NCBI GenBank assembly: GCA_032622095.1
Contig: CP136063.1
Location: forward strand, 204,213,934-204,277,933
DNA from: Siphonodentalium dalli
Taxonomy: Eukaryota > Mollusca > Scaphopoda > Gadilida > Siphonodentaliidae
Direction: 5' to 3'
DNA length: 64,000 nucleotides
The position numbers and the translations under genes are program-made. Shown one piece after another: positions 34,002-46,229 of this stretch. The notes under the pieces were generated by a model that had not been told where the DNA came from, did no database searches, and saw only the letters and a program-made list of their open reading frames with translations. Each line of letters opens with the position of its first letter. Position 1 is the stretch's first letter.

Positions 34002-34713
34002 CAGGGGTGGCGCCAAGGGGGGGCTACAGCCCCCCCCCCGTCGGGGATGGTCAGCCCCCCCCCCGTCGGGGATATCTGCCAAATTCGTCGGGGAGATAAA
34101 ATTATGCAAAGACGATAAACATTGGAAAATCCGCGACTCGAAACACGTGCACTGGTGATTAACAAATCGACGTGGGCGTGCAGAGTTAATGAATCACATT
34201 ACCAGAGTTCTATTTTTAGTCCGACAGACTCGACACGAGTCACTCGTGAGACTACCGTGAGTCATATCGTATACTTATTAAATTCGTGCATGGAACTATA
34301 GGGTTAGGGTGTCATAGATGTCGTCACCATCCTCGTGTGTGTCGTGTTACATGTATTACAAATTCCACACAGACTTACACTGCCGAATCTTCCCTTTCCC
34401 GATCAATTCCATATTGTCATTACTATTGTATATGCTGATTTTTTTTTCAAAATACTCAAGTAAAAGTGACAATTATGATCCCCTAGAACAGTGTGTATGT
34501 TGACACCAGAACACTCCAGAATCGATCTCAGGCTATGTATTTTCAAAATTTTCGTGGGGGAGGTCCCCCAAACCCCCCGTGAGAGAGGGGACACCCCTCT
34601 CGCGCTCTCCCCGGGGCTGCCTTCGGCAGCCGCCGATGACCTTCGGTCACCGGTCTAGCCCCCCTGTCGGGGACCATAGCCCCTCCGTCGGGGAAATCCT
34701 GGCGCCACCCCTG
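34002..34713. mobile_element. hAT-type non-autonomous element
   Basis: Inverted termini CAGGGGTGGCGCCA with a perfect 8-bp target duplication 'tttgattt' (33994-34001 and 34714-34721). Subterminal 'ccccgtcggggat' repeats lie at both ends. The 712-bp interior has GC-rich stretches unlike its surroundings and no transposase. Located in a gene B intron. Confidence 0.93.
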
Positions 34714-35029
34714 TTTGATTTTCAACCATGTTTCTTCATGATAGGCCGCAATACGAAAAATTCAGAACGAAATAAATTTTTTTCATAGGCCTCAGTGTTA
34801 ACGTACTATCCGAGCCATACCTTTTTCAACTGTAAACATGAAACTAAAACTCACCTCTACAGAGAAGATGTCACTCTTAATCCACGCCCTTTCATTATAC
34901 ATGTCTTTAATACTGGAAAATCAAAAACAAGTAACTGTGTCGATATGCAACAAACTATATTGCTAGACAATTTTTGATAGTTCAGACGTTGTGCATTCCG
35001 AAAGGCTACAAACCAATGTCGTTGGTTTT

Positions 35030-37011
35030 GGGCTTTCTTCTCCATGAGATAGAATGAATCTAATCGTGTGATTTAAAGACGCCAAATTGGTGCCGTTTGG
35101 ATCAGAGATGGGGGGCAGGGAACTAAATTTGATAAAAACTTTGTTTAGTCGCCGATTACCACCAAACTTATACACACTCATCTCCATGATATCAGGTGTC
35201 TAATGGTGTGGCTAAAATTTTCAAAATGACGTAATTCGAGTCAGGGTTGCACTGAAGGGGAGATGGGCTACAACATTGCTAACATATTTTTAGCGCCGAT
35301 TCGAACATATTGATACACATTCTTTTCCATGATACAAGGAATCTAATCGCGTGATTTAAAGAACCCAAATTGGCGTCGTTTTGGTGCGGGATGAGGGGGC
35401 ACTAAATAAGAATAAAAATAAGAATTTGTTTGGTCGTCGCTTACCGCCATACCTTTTCATAATCATCTCCATGATATCAGCAGTCTTATTGTGTGGCTCA
35501 AAGATGTCAAAAGTGGGGCCGGGCCGTTCAGATTTCCACCAAATTGTTGCATATTCTTCTCCGTTATGTACGAGGAATCTAATTTTTGCTTTAAATACGC
35601 CAAATCTGTGGCGTTTGTGTGAGAGATGGGAGCACTAAATTTGATACAAATTTGTTTAGTCACCGATTTCCACCCATTGTCTGTATAGTAACCTTTATAA
35701 TGAGTCCAATTGTATGGTTTATATATGTCAAAATTGGCGCCGCTTGAGTCAGGGATAGGGAGGGGAGGTTCATAAAAACTGATAAAAATATCCACCAAAG
35801 TTATATATAGTCATCTCCATAATTCGTTCTAAATAGTTTTTGGCTTTCAAATTTCACAACCTCGACAAATGGTGACAGCATTAAGTCACTTGATCAATTA
35901 TATCTTAACAACTGTTATATGTATATGGGTCGGGAATCAGGGCATTCATGTATAGTGAGCTAGCAAAAAACAGGTACATAGAATACATAATTAAAAGTAT
36001 ATTTATCATTATATTTAAGATATACATATATTATTGCAAGATCAGGGACCTTGAACCATCCGAGGATGGCATGTTAGAATGATTCATGTATTATAACACA
36101 ATTGAGTCTGTCCAATTCAAAATATTTTCCACAAAAATATATAACTTGTCAAGAGAGATGAACTGTATAGAAGGCCTGTTCACATATAGTTGTAACAGTG
36201 TGCAGTCAAATATATTCTGAGAAAACACAGTCAGTAGCACATGACTTTTCAGGATCCTCCAATACTGGCACCTGACAAGGGTACATCGGCCCGATACAGA
36301 GGCTTTCTTTCATTGGTTTAGAACAGATCCATAGCCAAACATATGCAACTTAAAATATCGCTCATGGAGCAGATGTATAGCAAATGTTTTTGAAAAGCTT
36401 AGAATACTTAGGCAGTATATATAGCACCACGTACAGAGAAGCACCTGGACAATTCCTAAAACATCTGTATCTTCAGTGAGATATGATAACCAGGTGTTAT
36501 CAAAATCATAGTATAACCCACTACATTGATTTATACATATCTATGTAAAACCAATTGTCGTCTTTAATAAGCGAGGTAACTGAGTCGCGGCCATATTGGA
36601 TTGATCCAGCCCCTGTTCCGCCGTTTAAGTGCTACATGTCAATGTTCTGGGGGTGCATTCCATATATGGAACTTTTGAATATTCATGATTCCATATATGG
36701 AATTCATGAATATTCAAAAGCTACATATATGGAATCATGAATATGGAACAGTTCAATAAAAAAAAAGGAAATAAACCACTACTTCATTGTTGGGACGAAT
36801 TAATCGCAATAAACAAAATGATAATCACTCCGACATGGTGAGTCACTACTTACAATCCATGTACAATGACGTTTTGAGATGCCATTTGGACATACAATTT
36901 ATGAGAATAAGTGTAACACTTTGAACAAGACTATTCTCTATTCCCACCAAATGTCCAGAGCAGAGGGTTTCACATCACTTTAACCTATGCAACGCCGGAT
37001 AACACTGCTAG
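35030..37011 (+). mobile_element. Helitron-like element, 5'-truncated relative of 15261-18087
   Basis: It carries the same roughly 140-bp units ('gccgattaccaccaaactta' at about 35150 and degenerate repeats after it), then the same unique 3' part ('ttttcaggatcct.ccaatactg', 'aatcgcaataaacaaaatg'), and ends 'atgcaacgccggataacac' plus CTAG at 37008-37011. The 5' TC end was not found; the left border is approximate. Confidence 0.65.
36649..36750. repeat. Short palindromic repeat 'tccatatatgga'
   Basis: 'ttccatatatggaa' occurs repeatedly together with 'gaatattcatga' and 'tcatgaatattc' in alternating orientation over about 100 bp. It lies inside the Helitron-like element and is absent from the 15261-18087 copy, so it is probably a later insertion or expansion. 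Confidence 0.7.
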
Positions 37012-37017
37012 TATTAA

Positions 37018-37315
37018 AATATAGACAGACATTATTCTTATATCAATAATAAATATCGCGTAAATAGTATGTTATTGTCAAGTTCGTACGCCTTGTTATG
37101 TAAACAAAAGCCAAAAATGTTACAGAACCTGGCTTTTGTTTACATAACACAGCATACAAACTTGACACAAACATACTATTTACGCGATATTTATGATTGG
37201 TATAAGAACAAAATATAGATATATTTTAATATTCTTTCTGTATATGGCAGTTTTAACGGATGTGACTATTTCAACAGCATACCCACCCCGAAAGCCATTC
37301 GTGCCTTGAAAGATA
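37018..37315. mobile_element. Foldback element related to family T2
   Basis: 'aaatatcgcgtaaatagtat' and 'ttatgtaaacaaaagcc' at the left pair with inverted copies at 37130-37195 around 'aaaaatgttacagaacc'. The right part ('acggatgtgactattt', 'gcatacccacc') resembles the ends of 11377-12199 and 49310. It follows directly after the CTAG of the Helitron-like element. Confidence 0.6.
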
Positions 37316-38214
37316 CAGACTTCGTGAGTTTATTTTATGTCATTGAGAGGAATAGATCAATTTAAATTTTTATGCTCAAAAACATTTATTAAACTCACAT
37401 TTACGCTTATTTGCTAAATGCATGGATTCTCCCATTCAGTTATAAAAGTATACATGGGAATGGTCTAAAATTCATCTGGAGGGGTTTCTGGGAAAATAAG
37501 CAGACGACTGATAATGCAAGTAAATGCGACGTCCTGTTTATTGGAGGGAAATGTTTAGATAATCAGTCCAACAATTGTTATCTTATGATCTGAACATTTC
37601 CTAAGGTAGATTATGTCATGAATCGCTCCTCTAGCTTACGCCGTATATAGATCATACTCCACCAGTACAAAACCTGGGAACTTTTTTATGTTGTGACAGG
37701 GAAGTTTATAATATTGAAAAAACAGTGCAGGTAATATATTTCTCAGTTATTATCTGTTCCTTAATAAAGTATTTCACTGTGGGTGAAGGTCCCAACTGTA
37801 AATTGTACAAATTAAGTGACTTTGTGAGAGATTTTGCTTTGCGTCGCTTACAATCATGGAATTTCTCCCGGGTAACTAATTCAGTGTGTTTTTGCGATAT
37901 CGGCTCACAAATGTCACAAAAAAGGCACGCAATTCTCGAGCTTGGACCACTCCTTACTGTGCAGAAACTTATTGAGGAACAAGTGTTAACAAAGAAATGT
38001 ATTCCCTGCCTTGCCTGTTCAATATTATTGTCAGAACGGGTCAGAACAAAAGTTCCCAGGTACTGTACTGGTGGAATATAATATCTACGGCCGTACGTTA
38101 GAGTTGAGATTCATGACATGATCTATTTCCAAGGGAAATACTCGTCAATGAGTATTTAGTAAATAAATTGTTAATCATGCAGCCAGTGATTACTGGCCAA
38201 GCCTGAGTTCAATG
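37316..38214. other. Intronic sequence with a paired repeat at 37630-38090 and 40300-40620
   Basis: Phrases such as 'gtgaaggtcccaactg', 'ccagtacaaaacctg' and 'gcgtcgcttacaat' occur here and, partly inverted, at 40320-40620, indicating a dispersed element of unknown class. The 118-codon frame at 37725 lies within it and is not treated as a gene. Confidence 0.4.
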
Positions 38215-38615
38215 TCCTCTCATTTGCAGAATGAGGACCCTGGACGCCTGGAGGGTGAATTTAGTTACGCTATTCCGCATATAGCCAAATTCACTGTCTG
38301 GCAACCTCATTCTTCATGGACCCATCTGCTATGGGAGACATATACTCAGATTGATGTTCCCAAATGGTGAATATTGTGATCTACCCCCATTGGTAACCTC
38401 GATTATGGCAATGTGTCGTCTGCCAAGTGGGGGATATAGAGAAACTAAACTAAAAAAGAAATAGAATCTATGTGAAGAAGTTTCTATAGAAATGTTATAT
38501 TAAAGAAAATTTCCAGAGAAGATGAGGCTGAATTTAGTGATGCTAGCCCGCCATGCGAGATAGCGTCACTAAATGCACCCTTTGGTGACCTCATTTGCAA
38601 ATGACAGGCACACTA
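38215..38615. repeat. Family D modules in a gene B intron
   Basis: Modules with 'gcagaatgagga', 'agggtgaatttag' and an inverted copy ending 'tttgcaaatgacaggcacac' resemble the outer arms of 7607-8016. The termini are recognisable but the interior is eroded. Confidence 0.65.
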
Positions 38616-38734
38616 CAAACACGCCTGATTACATACCTACTCATTCTTGAAATATTGGGCGGGGTAAGGGAAAACAAAGATATTTTAAATGTGGCCTAAG
38701 CAATGGGGTTGAGCTCAGTATCTCTAGTGTGTAC

Positions 38735-38902
38735 CTGACTCCATGGCCAGCCAGAAGCTGACACAGTTCTGACATTCCTCCTGGTCGATCGCTGACGGTT
38801 ACGATAAATCTAACCAATCGGCCGTCTTCAGCTAAACCTCTATCCATGACACGCCCAAGTTGTGACGTGTCAATGTTTCCTCCACATAACGGAATTACCA
38901 CT
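38735..38902 (-). CDS. Threonine dehydratase (gene B), ACT-domain exon
   Basis: A 168-bp exon with a tag acceptor (above 38902) and gtacac donor (below 38735). It encodes the end of the catalytic fold ('VVIPLCGGNID', a glycine-rich loop conserved in fold-type II PLP enzymes) and then the start of a regulatory ACT domain ('RFIVTVSDRPGGMSELCQLL'). ACT domains in this family bind amino acids and control activity. It begins one base into a codon, fitting the exon 40882-41007, and ends two bases into the next. The frame is intact. Confidence 0.88.
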
Positions 38903-39093
38903 CTACAAAACAAAATTAAAACCCACATAAAGATATATAATCAGCACCAAGTGGCTATGCATGTCATGTGAAAATTCAAGCATTTTGACTGATCCACGTC
39001 TGAGTGTGAAATTGTGTGTCGTACACATTGATAGCAGAACGTTCTGTGTATTTTTTCTATAAACTTCTACTGCGTGAACTTTTCTTCGCCAAA

Positions 39094-39250
39094 ATGTCCT
39101 AGGATATCCAAGGAATTCCTAGGATATCCTAGGAATAAAACCTTGGAATAGTTAGGAAAATTCCTTAGTATTCCTATGTTATCATAGGATCGGAAACCTT
39201 GGAAAACCTTGGAAATCCTTGGGGCGGTATTAGAACGTTCCAAGTTGGAA
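39094..39250. repeat. Short 'cctaggat / ccttggaa' repeat tract
   Basis: Irregular repeats of 'tcctaggatatcc' and 'ccttggaaa' in both orientations over about 150 bp, just inside the intron after the 40882-41007 exon. Low complexity, no coding role assigned. Confidence 0.65.
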
Positions 39251-39295
39251 TGCCTTGGCAAATGTAACTGAACTCATCGAATGAACGAAATATGA

Positions 39296-39915
39296 ATCAC
39301 AACCTTACCAATGTTGCAGTCAAACTTCACCGAATTTTACCAAGGTTGCAGCTGAGCTTTACCAAGCTTTACCAATGTTGCATTCTAGCTTTACCAAGCT
39401 TTACCAAGGTTGAAACCTAGCTTCACCAAGTTTTACCAAGGTTGCAACCTAGCTGTACCGAGTTTTACCAAGGTTTCAGCATAGTTTACCAAGGTTGCAG
39501 CCCAGCTTTACCAAGGTTGCAACCTAGCTTTACCAAGGTTGCAACCTAGCTTTACCAAGGTTGCAGCTGAGCTTTAACAAGCTTTACCAATGTTGCATTC
39601 TAGCTTTACAAAGCTTTACCAAGGTTGAAACCTAGCTTCGCCAAGTTTTACCAAGGTTGCAACCTAGCTGTACCGAGTTTTACCAAGGTTTCAGCATAGT
39701 TTACCAAGGTTGCAGCCCAGCTTTACCAAGGTTGCAGCCTAGCTTCACCAATGTTGCAGCTAGCTAAGCTTTACCAAGCTTTACTACGGTTGCAACCCAG
39801 CTTTACCGAGCTTTACCAAGGTTGCAGCTAAGCTTTACCAAGCTTTACAAAGGTTGAAGCCTGGCTGTACCAAGCTTTACCAAGGCTGCAGCCTAGCTTT
39901 ACTAAGGTTGCAATT
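39296..39915. repeat. Minisatellite with higher-order structure in a gene B intron
   Basis: Units of roughly 20-32 bp, 'ttaccaaggttgcagcctag' and variants, fill about 620 bp. A block of about 215 bp is itself repeated ('gctgagcttt' followed by 'ttgcattctagc' begins at 39351 and 39566). The two large blocks are nearly identical, so the last expansion was of the large block. Confidence 0.9.
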
Positions 39916-40881
39916 GTTTGGTATTTAAAAGGTGAAAATCTCTAATTTGTTTGTGCTTCAGTATGAATCATTTACGATTCAGCATAAATAATTTGTGATT
40001 CAGCTTTATCATTACGCCTTGATGCAGGCATACAGTGAACTCCACGATGAAAACATCACTGACATTGTCAAAGCCAGCAAAAAAAAAGTATCCACCCATA
40101 ATATTTGAGACCAATTCACTCATTATATGGAACTATTGGGAGAAATGATGCGTTATGCATTTGCGCTTTAGTGCAGATAATTCATGATTCAGTTCAAATG
40201 ATTTAAGCTGAAGCGCAAAGTAATAAATGCGAAAGAAGCCTCTCATAAACAAAGTGTGTAATTGGAATCGTTTTCTAACAGGGTTCATGTTAGATCATGT
40301 CATGAATTTCTTCCATGTGTAACGCCCGTAGAGATCATATTCCTCCAGTACAAAACCTGCAGAGGGAACTATTTGAAGTTTTGACAGGGAACCTTATAAA
40401 GTATAAAAATAACTCTGGGAATATTTCTTAGTTATTACTGTAGGTGAAGGTCCCAACTGGAAATTTGATGCTTTTCTGTGACTTTTGTGAGCCGATATCG
40501 CAATAAACATCAAATTATTTATCCAGAAGAAATTCCATAATTGTAAGCGACGCAAAGCAAAATCGCTCACAAAGCCATTTAAATCGGGAAATTTTGATTT
40601 GGGACCTTCACGTACATTGAAGTATATTATTAATGGGAATCCATTATGTCATTGTTCTGCTTGTCATCTTCAAGAGTAATTTATATGATCAAGTCTATAA
40701 AAAAATGGACAGTAGACAATTCCAATTTTGGAGTATATATTGAGAGCATATTCGTAATCTTACTCAAATCTTATTACATACAGTTTTGGGCAGTGTATTC
40801 CTCAATTGATTGTTGGGTATTAAATACTGACGTCACAACGCCAATAATGAACAGACTATTTTTCTCCAAGATAATACTCAC

Positions 40882-41007
40882 TTTTTCCCTTCGAGTTCTG
40901 GTAGTAGCCCTTGTAGGACGGCTGCCAGACCCGCAGCACCAGCGCCCTCTACAACAGCTTTCTAAAGTTCAATGAGTCGTAGGATAGATAATGCTATATA
41001 TTCTTCT
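40882..41007 (-). pseudogene. Threonine dehydratase (gene B), exon with in-frame TAG
   Basis: A cag acceptor and gtgagt donor enclose 126 bp. In the phase required by both neighbouring exons the peptide begins EEYIALSILRLIEL, then hits TAG (40964-40962), then continues 'KAVVEGAGAAGLAAV'. The stop stands where the family normally has Glu before Lys-Ala, ahead of the conserved 'EGAGA' segment. One substitution (GAG to TAG) would explain it. If translated, the product would lack the rest of the catalytic core and the ACT domain. Splice sites are intact, so the lesion is recent, allelic or an error. Confidence 0.8.
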
Positions 41008-41048
41008 CTGAAAATGACGAACGAAGCACGATAAAACCTGACAGTCAC

Positions 41049-41448
41049 TTAACCCTTTACCCAACAAACCGGCCAAAACCGGCCAAATAAAGCTTCAACA
41101 GCCTAAAATATCTTCGGTCTGTCTCAATAGAACCATACAAATATGGATATCATTGGAACCGGCTCCTTGACCACATTGTGATAGTTACAGTTATACCCTG
41201 TGCCAATGCATTCTCTTATATATGCGAGTCGACCATAGGTCGCCTCGCATATATAAGAGAATGCATTGGCCTAAAAAAAATCTTTTTTTAACACTTTTTA
41301 CCATTTTTTCTTACATTCTTTAACAATTTTATAATTTTTAATGTGTTAAGCCAATGCATTCTCTTATATATGCGAGGCGACCTATGGTCGACTCGCATAT
41401 ATAAGAGAATGCATTGGCACAGGGCCCTTCTGTTGGGTAAAGGGTTAA
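41049..41448. mobile_element. TTAA-flanked double-hairpin MITE (family T1, copy 3)
   Basis: TTAA at 41049-41052 and 41445-41448, termini CCCTTTACCCAACA, hairpins at 41202-41270 and 41350-41418. Almost identical to 6489-6890 and in the same orientation. It lies 41 bp upstream (on the gene's strand) of the TAG-bearing exon. Confidence 0.9.
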
Positions 41449-42128
41449 AAGACGAACAAAATAAGTTCAAATCTAGTAAATGAAAAATGATTTCTGCATT
41501 TACATCATGGAACAATGGTATATATTACACACACATTGTGTAAAGTGGAGAAGTGCTCTCACATACAGTTTGTATCGAAGGATGAAAGGTACACAATCCG
41601 ATTCGATGATCCCAATATCAGCAGATTCCAACAACAACAAAAACAACAACAACATTTCTTGAAATGCCGCTTCAGTTTTCAGAATTGATTAATTGACAAC
41701 AACAAATTGACAACCAATGCACTGTCAACTATGGTATAAAATTGCAATGGTGTTAGCGGTTTTTATGTCCTGTTGGGTCTTTCGTGCATTACTGCTGTAA
41801 TTGGTCCCCCTGCCTTGTGTTAGCCCCATTGATTCATGTTATATATCAGTTGTGTTCTTCTCCAGAATGTCGATATCTTTATTCACGACCTCTCAAATGG
41901 ATATTTTTAATCTTATGTGAATGTAGGAGTAGTAGGACCGACCCTTGGTGCATGAGGGTGTAAAATACCTCAGACTCAACATGCAGTGTCTCCCGCGTCT
42001 TTGTTTTTGCCTTCGCTGTTTTGGAATGAGAATAAACTTTTCAGTTCACGGCAGCAATATGGACCTTTCATTAAATTAAAACGCTCCGGTGTCGACTAAA
42101 CGGTCACGTGATGCATATAAGGAAATAA
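41449..42128. other. Partial T3 element at 41585-41750, remainder unassigned
   Basis: 'aaaggtacacaatccgattc' and 'cagattccaacaacaaca' match the end of family T3 but the second terminus is missing. From 41750 to 42128 nothing was recognised. Confidence 0.5.
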
Positions 42129-42675
42129 TAGACACCTTTCTCACAACGAACGACAGATAATTACTACGAATAGAGTACTACATCACTAGAATTTGTGTTC
42201 TTTATATTCGTTGTCGTTTTTTTCCTATTCGTTGTTACGATTAAAGGATAAATTTTTCAACAAAACTCACAAACACATGATATTTTAATAAGTTTGCGAT
42301 CGTATCTCAGCTCCTCAATGTTGGAGACGACCTTGAGATATGTCCTTAAATTGTGATCGCCATCATGTGGCAATCAAATCATTCGTCGTCGTGAAACACT
42401 GGGCGCTTGCGAAACACAATCCCCTTACTGTGAGTGGCAAGCAAGATTGTCTCACAAATGTCGTCAATTATGCGAAAAGGGTTTGGACCGTCCGTAAAAA
42501 TTACGACAACAAATAGCATTTCGTAATAATTATCCGTCGTTGTTCAAAATGCGACAGGTGTCTGCACCACGCGTGAACGTTTGAAAAAGACAACGAATAT
42601 AAAGATAACAAATTCTAGTGACGTATTACCCTATTCGTAATAATTATTTGTTGTTCAAAATGAGAAGGGTGTCTA
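42129..42675. mobile_element. TA-flanked element with about 90-bp inverted ends
   Basis: Left 'tagacacctttctca' and right 'tgagaagggtgtcta' begin a terminal inverted repeat that continues through 'attactacgaatag' and 'actagaatttgt' to about 42225 and from about 42590. TA lies at both borders. The interior repeats 'acgaca' and 'tcgtcgt' phrases. 547 bp, no transposase. Confidence 0.75.
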
Positions 42676-43159
42676 ATTATTTTGTTGTAGAACTGATGCA
42701 GGCGGCACATCTCATGGCTTGTCGAAACAAAATATGGAACGTGCTTTGCTTGTGCAGATCTGACATATAACCATGCTGAAAAATACAGGCTATCGGCATC
42801 TGGCCGCTAATTATTAATAGTGGTGTTCAGTGCACGATTAAATAAATTAGAACTTGATTGCAGGACGGGTCACTGCATTTCAGTAGGCGGTGTTATAGAC
42901 CTTTCCACAGCTGTCAATCAAATAATTATTAGCAGATATTTTCGACCAATCAGCGACTGAGCCGGTCTTTGGCTGCATTGCAAATTCTGACGCCATCTTT
43001 GTTCACACTGCATGCATATATTCAGTGTTAAATTGGCTATATTCAAACAACTTTTTTGTTTTCAAATCAACAAAATGCACTTAAATTTCTATTTGCACCA
43101 TGATTTTGAAATTTATTCATGGGTATGACAATTGTTTTCATTTTGCATGACACTTGTCA

Positions 43160-44325
43160 TAATTTTCACAATTAAAGGCGAAAAGAATGTATATTCTCAA
43201 GTGCAGCTATATAATTAAAAGAGTAGGATTTGTTTCCTCGCGATTTTTCTCCCAGACCCCTAGACCGATTTCAAACAAATTTGGTATTTTTTTTATTTGG
43301 TTTTTTTTTATTATTAAATTTTAAATTGAGCAAGAAGTTCAATCTAAAAAAATAACAATAATTAAAAAATAATATAAATTTTTATCATATGACTCAATCA
43401 TTATTTACTTTGGAAAGTTACGAAGTATGTCATAAATCAATTTCATATGAACTACTAGTTCATATCACCTTCCGATAATTTGATTGGTTTGTTGACAAAA
43501 AGTGTGTTCTGATTGGCTGAATGGCAGCCGGGGCTGAGCCGTATCTCTAACTAAATGCAGGAAAAAATCGTGCGCGTCAATCAACGCGATGCCGAAATAC
43601 TCGCAATTATAATCTTGAAATATATAGTTTTGGACATTGTTATACGATAAATAGAATATGTAATTCGTATTTATCTAATACACATACGATATAATGTCAC
43701 AAACTGAGAACAGAATAGCGCACTATATCTTCGCGTGCATATTATTTCTGCTAGTTCACCAGGTGTAATTGGGCTTCCGGTGCAATGAAGTGACGTCACA
43801 TTAACCTTTTGCTGCCGATGTCATATAGCTATTTAGTGATTTGTGTGCGTTTTGGACATCATAATCAATTTATAGGTGTCATATGATAAATAGAATTTGT
43901 AATTCGTGTTTCTCTCATATAATATTTATGAAACTCGTCACGAATTTTCAGTTTTCTCTCGCCGGAGGCTCGAGAAAACTGAAAATTCTTGGACTCGTTT
44001 CATAAATATCATATGAGAGAAACACTCATTTCATATTTTCTATATATAATTTTTTTAAATTTAAATTTAAATAAAAAATGTAAACGTTAAATTGAGCAAG
44101 GAGTTCAATCTAAAAACGATCAAAACATTTAATTTAATGTTTGTTAAATTAAAAAATTTAAATATAAATATAAATTTAAATTGAGAAAGGGGTTCAATCT
44201 AAAAACATTCAAAAATCAAAATAATTTATTTTTTTATTTTAAAAATATCAATATGTATAAAGCAATGCGCACCGATTATACTGTTTCAGCGTTGTTTATT
44301 GCCACTGGAAAACTCTATTAGGAAC
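43160..44325. mobile_element. AT-rich repeat element (family S, copy 2) with an inserted foldback
   Basis: Starts 'ttcacaattaaaggcgaaaa', has 'aaattgagcaa.aagttcaat' units at about 43320, 44090 and 44180, and ends after 'aaagcaatgcgcaccgatta'. The units are separated by an insert of about 650 bp containing the palindrome 43905-44035. Same family as 29720-30800. Confidence 0.6.
43905..44035. mobile_element. Foldback with CpG-containing centre
   Basis: 'gtttctctcatataatattt' and 'gaaactcgtcacgaattttc' at the left pair with 'gaaaattcttggactcgttt' and 'catatgagagaaacac' at the right around 'tctcgccggaggctcgaga'. Same design as 55014-55157. The wider insert runs from about 43390 to 44045. Confidence 0.75.
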
Positions 44326-46229
44326 AGTCAACCAATTTCAAGAGCTCACGACTGGCATAACAGTTGCTAATTTAGAATTACAACATGCATGAATAACACC
44401 AAAGAAAATGGTTATATTTTGTTTGCTTCTGAATAATATAACAGAAATATCTGGCTTCCGATTATCACAAAGACTCCTGAATCAACTCTATAACATCAGC
44501 GCATGTATTTTGTTGATCACATGCATTTTCTTTTTGTAATTCCACATTTTTGTGTGGACAGTCTTATATAGTCCATGGGCTGGTAGGACCCTCGTGCACC
44601 TCTATAACTTAACTTATTTGGTATTTTCAAGTACCCTAATGTGCATTGTTCAGAAAAAAAATATGTTAACAGCAAATATTTTGGGCCCTTGTGTGCCTCC
44701 TGGGTCAATGTTTAGCCTTACTCGGTTACCATTTTTTGTTCAATTATGATGGGGTATGGGAAACGGTATCCCATTCCCACACACGTGATGACATTGTGTT
44801 TGGAGTTTAACGGGTGATGTGTCATTTTGTAGGTATTGGAATCCTCTATCCACTGGTCGATAAAGATATATGATTTTTATCATTGATGACGTCATCAGAT
44901 GTCAAAAGGTCACGCAATGGCAATGAAAACGCAAATATAATACACTGGAAGCTGACAGGACGTAACTTCATCATTGGAGCAATGGAATATGCCATCACGT
45001 GGGTTCCATGCCCTTCCTGTCCCTCAAAAATGTGATTTTACAGAATGCGGTATAAATTTCACAAAAAAATCAACTTTCGGATTCTAGTAATATTTAAAAA
45101 AATAAAATAAGCAGAACTCTGTAATGAAAGTGAGGCATATTTTACTTATGAATATTCAAACCCAATGGAACAAAAATTGTCACGTTGACTCAAAATGACC
45201 GCCATGGTGGCGGCCAAATGATGGAAAATGGTAGATATTGCCCCACCACGCCTTGCAATCACTTACAAGTTGTGGTTGATGAATAAATTTGACTACTATG
45301 CATCATTTACATTGGATACTAACATTTCTGATGCACCTTGGTTAATAGTTAATATTGTAACCACTGACGTTACCAGAAATATTGTATTTTTCTCTCACAA
45401 ACGTGACATAAAAATAAGCAAAAATTCACTTTTCAGGTTTGGACCATTTTTTCAAGTAAAATGGAACTATCGTTGGTCATAAAGGGTGCTTATTGTTTTG
45501 AACTGTTTTATGTGTGTCACACTGAGGGGTTTCTAGACAAAATTACTCAAGATGGCTTGTAAAATGGCAACCAAATTTGGTAAAATGTTCATATATTCCG
45601 AACATTATTATGTGTTGTTCCGAAAAGGTAGCAAATTGTGACTCACTTGGTTATTAAACATGTTAATTAATCAACTGGCAATTAAATGTTCTATTCTGAT
45701 TGTCCCAGTGCCAAAGGATGCAGTATGGAATTTGGCTGAAATGTTGTTTTTTTGTATTCTGGCCATTTTTTTAAAAGGAAATTATCAGAACTTTGAAACG
45801 GAACTGAGAAGGTCCATATTAATGTGGCTACTCTGACCCATTAGCATTAACATTGATACAGGGTGTATGTCAAGATGGCAATCAGGCATTGTCTGTAAAG
45901 GCATAGGTGAGGTGAATAGGTATATAATATATATATACCCGATGTGGCTGTATGGTCATTGGTGTGGTGTATGGGTATAACGAGATTATGGTCATCTATG
46001 TGTTGTTTATCTATATATTGAGTGATTGTATGGCCATGGGTGGGATGTAGAAGTGTAATTATGGAGGGGGTCGTACGAGCCCATTGACTAATATAAACCT
46101 GAGTGCACGTTGAGTGGCCCATTTGCTACTTATTTTTGCAACATACCTATTTACACAAACACACCCTCATACACACAACCTATAACGGGAACTACTAAGA
46201 CACGTATGTACTAACTATGTCAACATTAT
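44326..46229. other. Long intronic stretch, nothing firmly assigned
   Basis: Part of the 5.5-kb intron between exons 46488-46563 and 40882-41007. Contains 'gaccgccatggtggcggcc' (about 45200), like the 'atggccgcc' repeats at 63150, and a short TA/TG-rich tract near 45920-46030. No coding exon was recognised. Confidence 0.4.

Noticed and set aside
34543-34788. Frames with 'GFGGPPPRKF' as a possible gene fragment
   Set aside because: Both strands are open only because of the GC-rich interior of the hAT-type element with a perfect target duplication.
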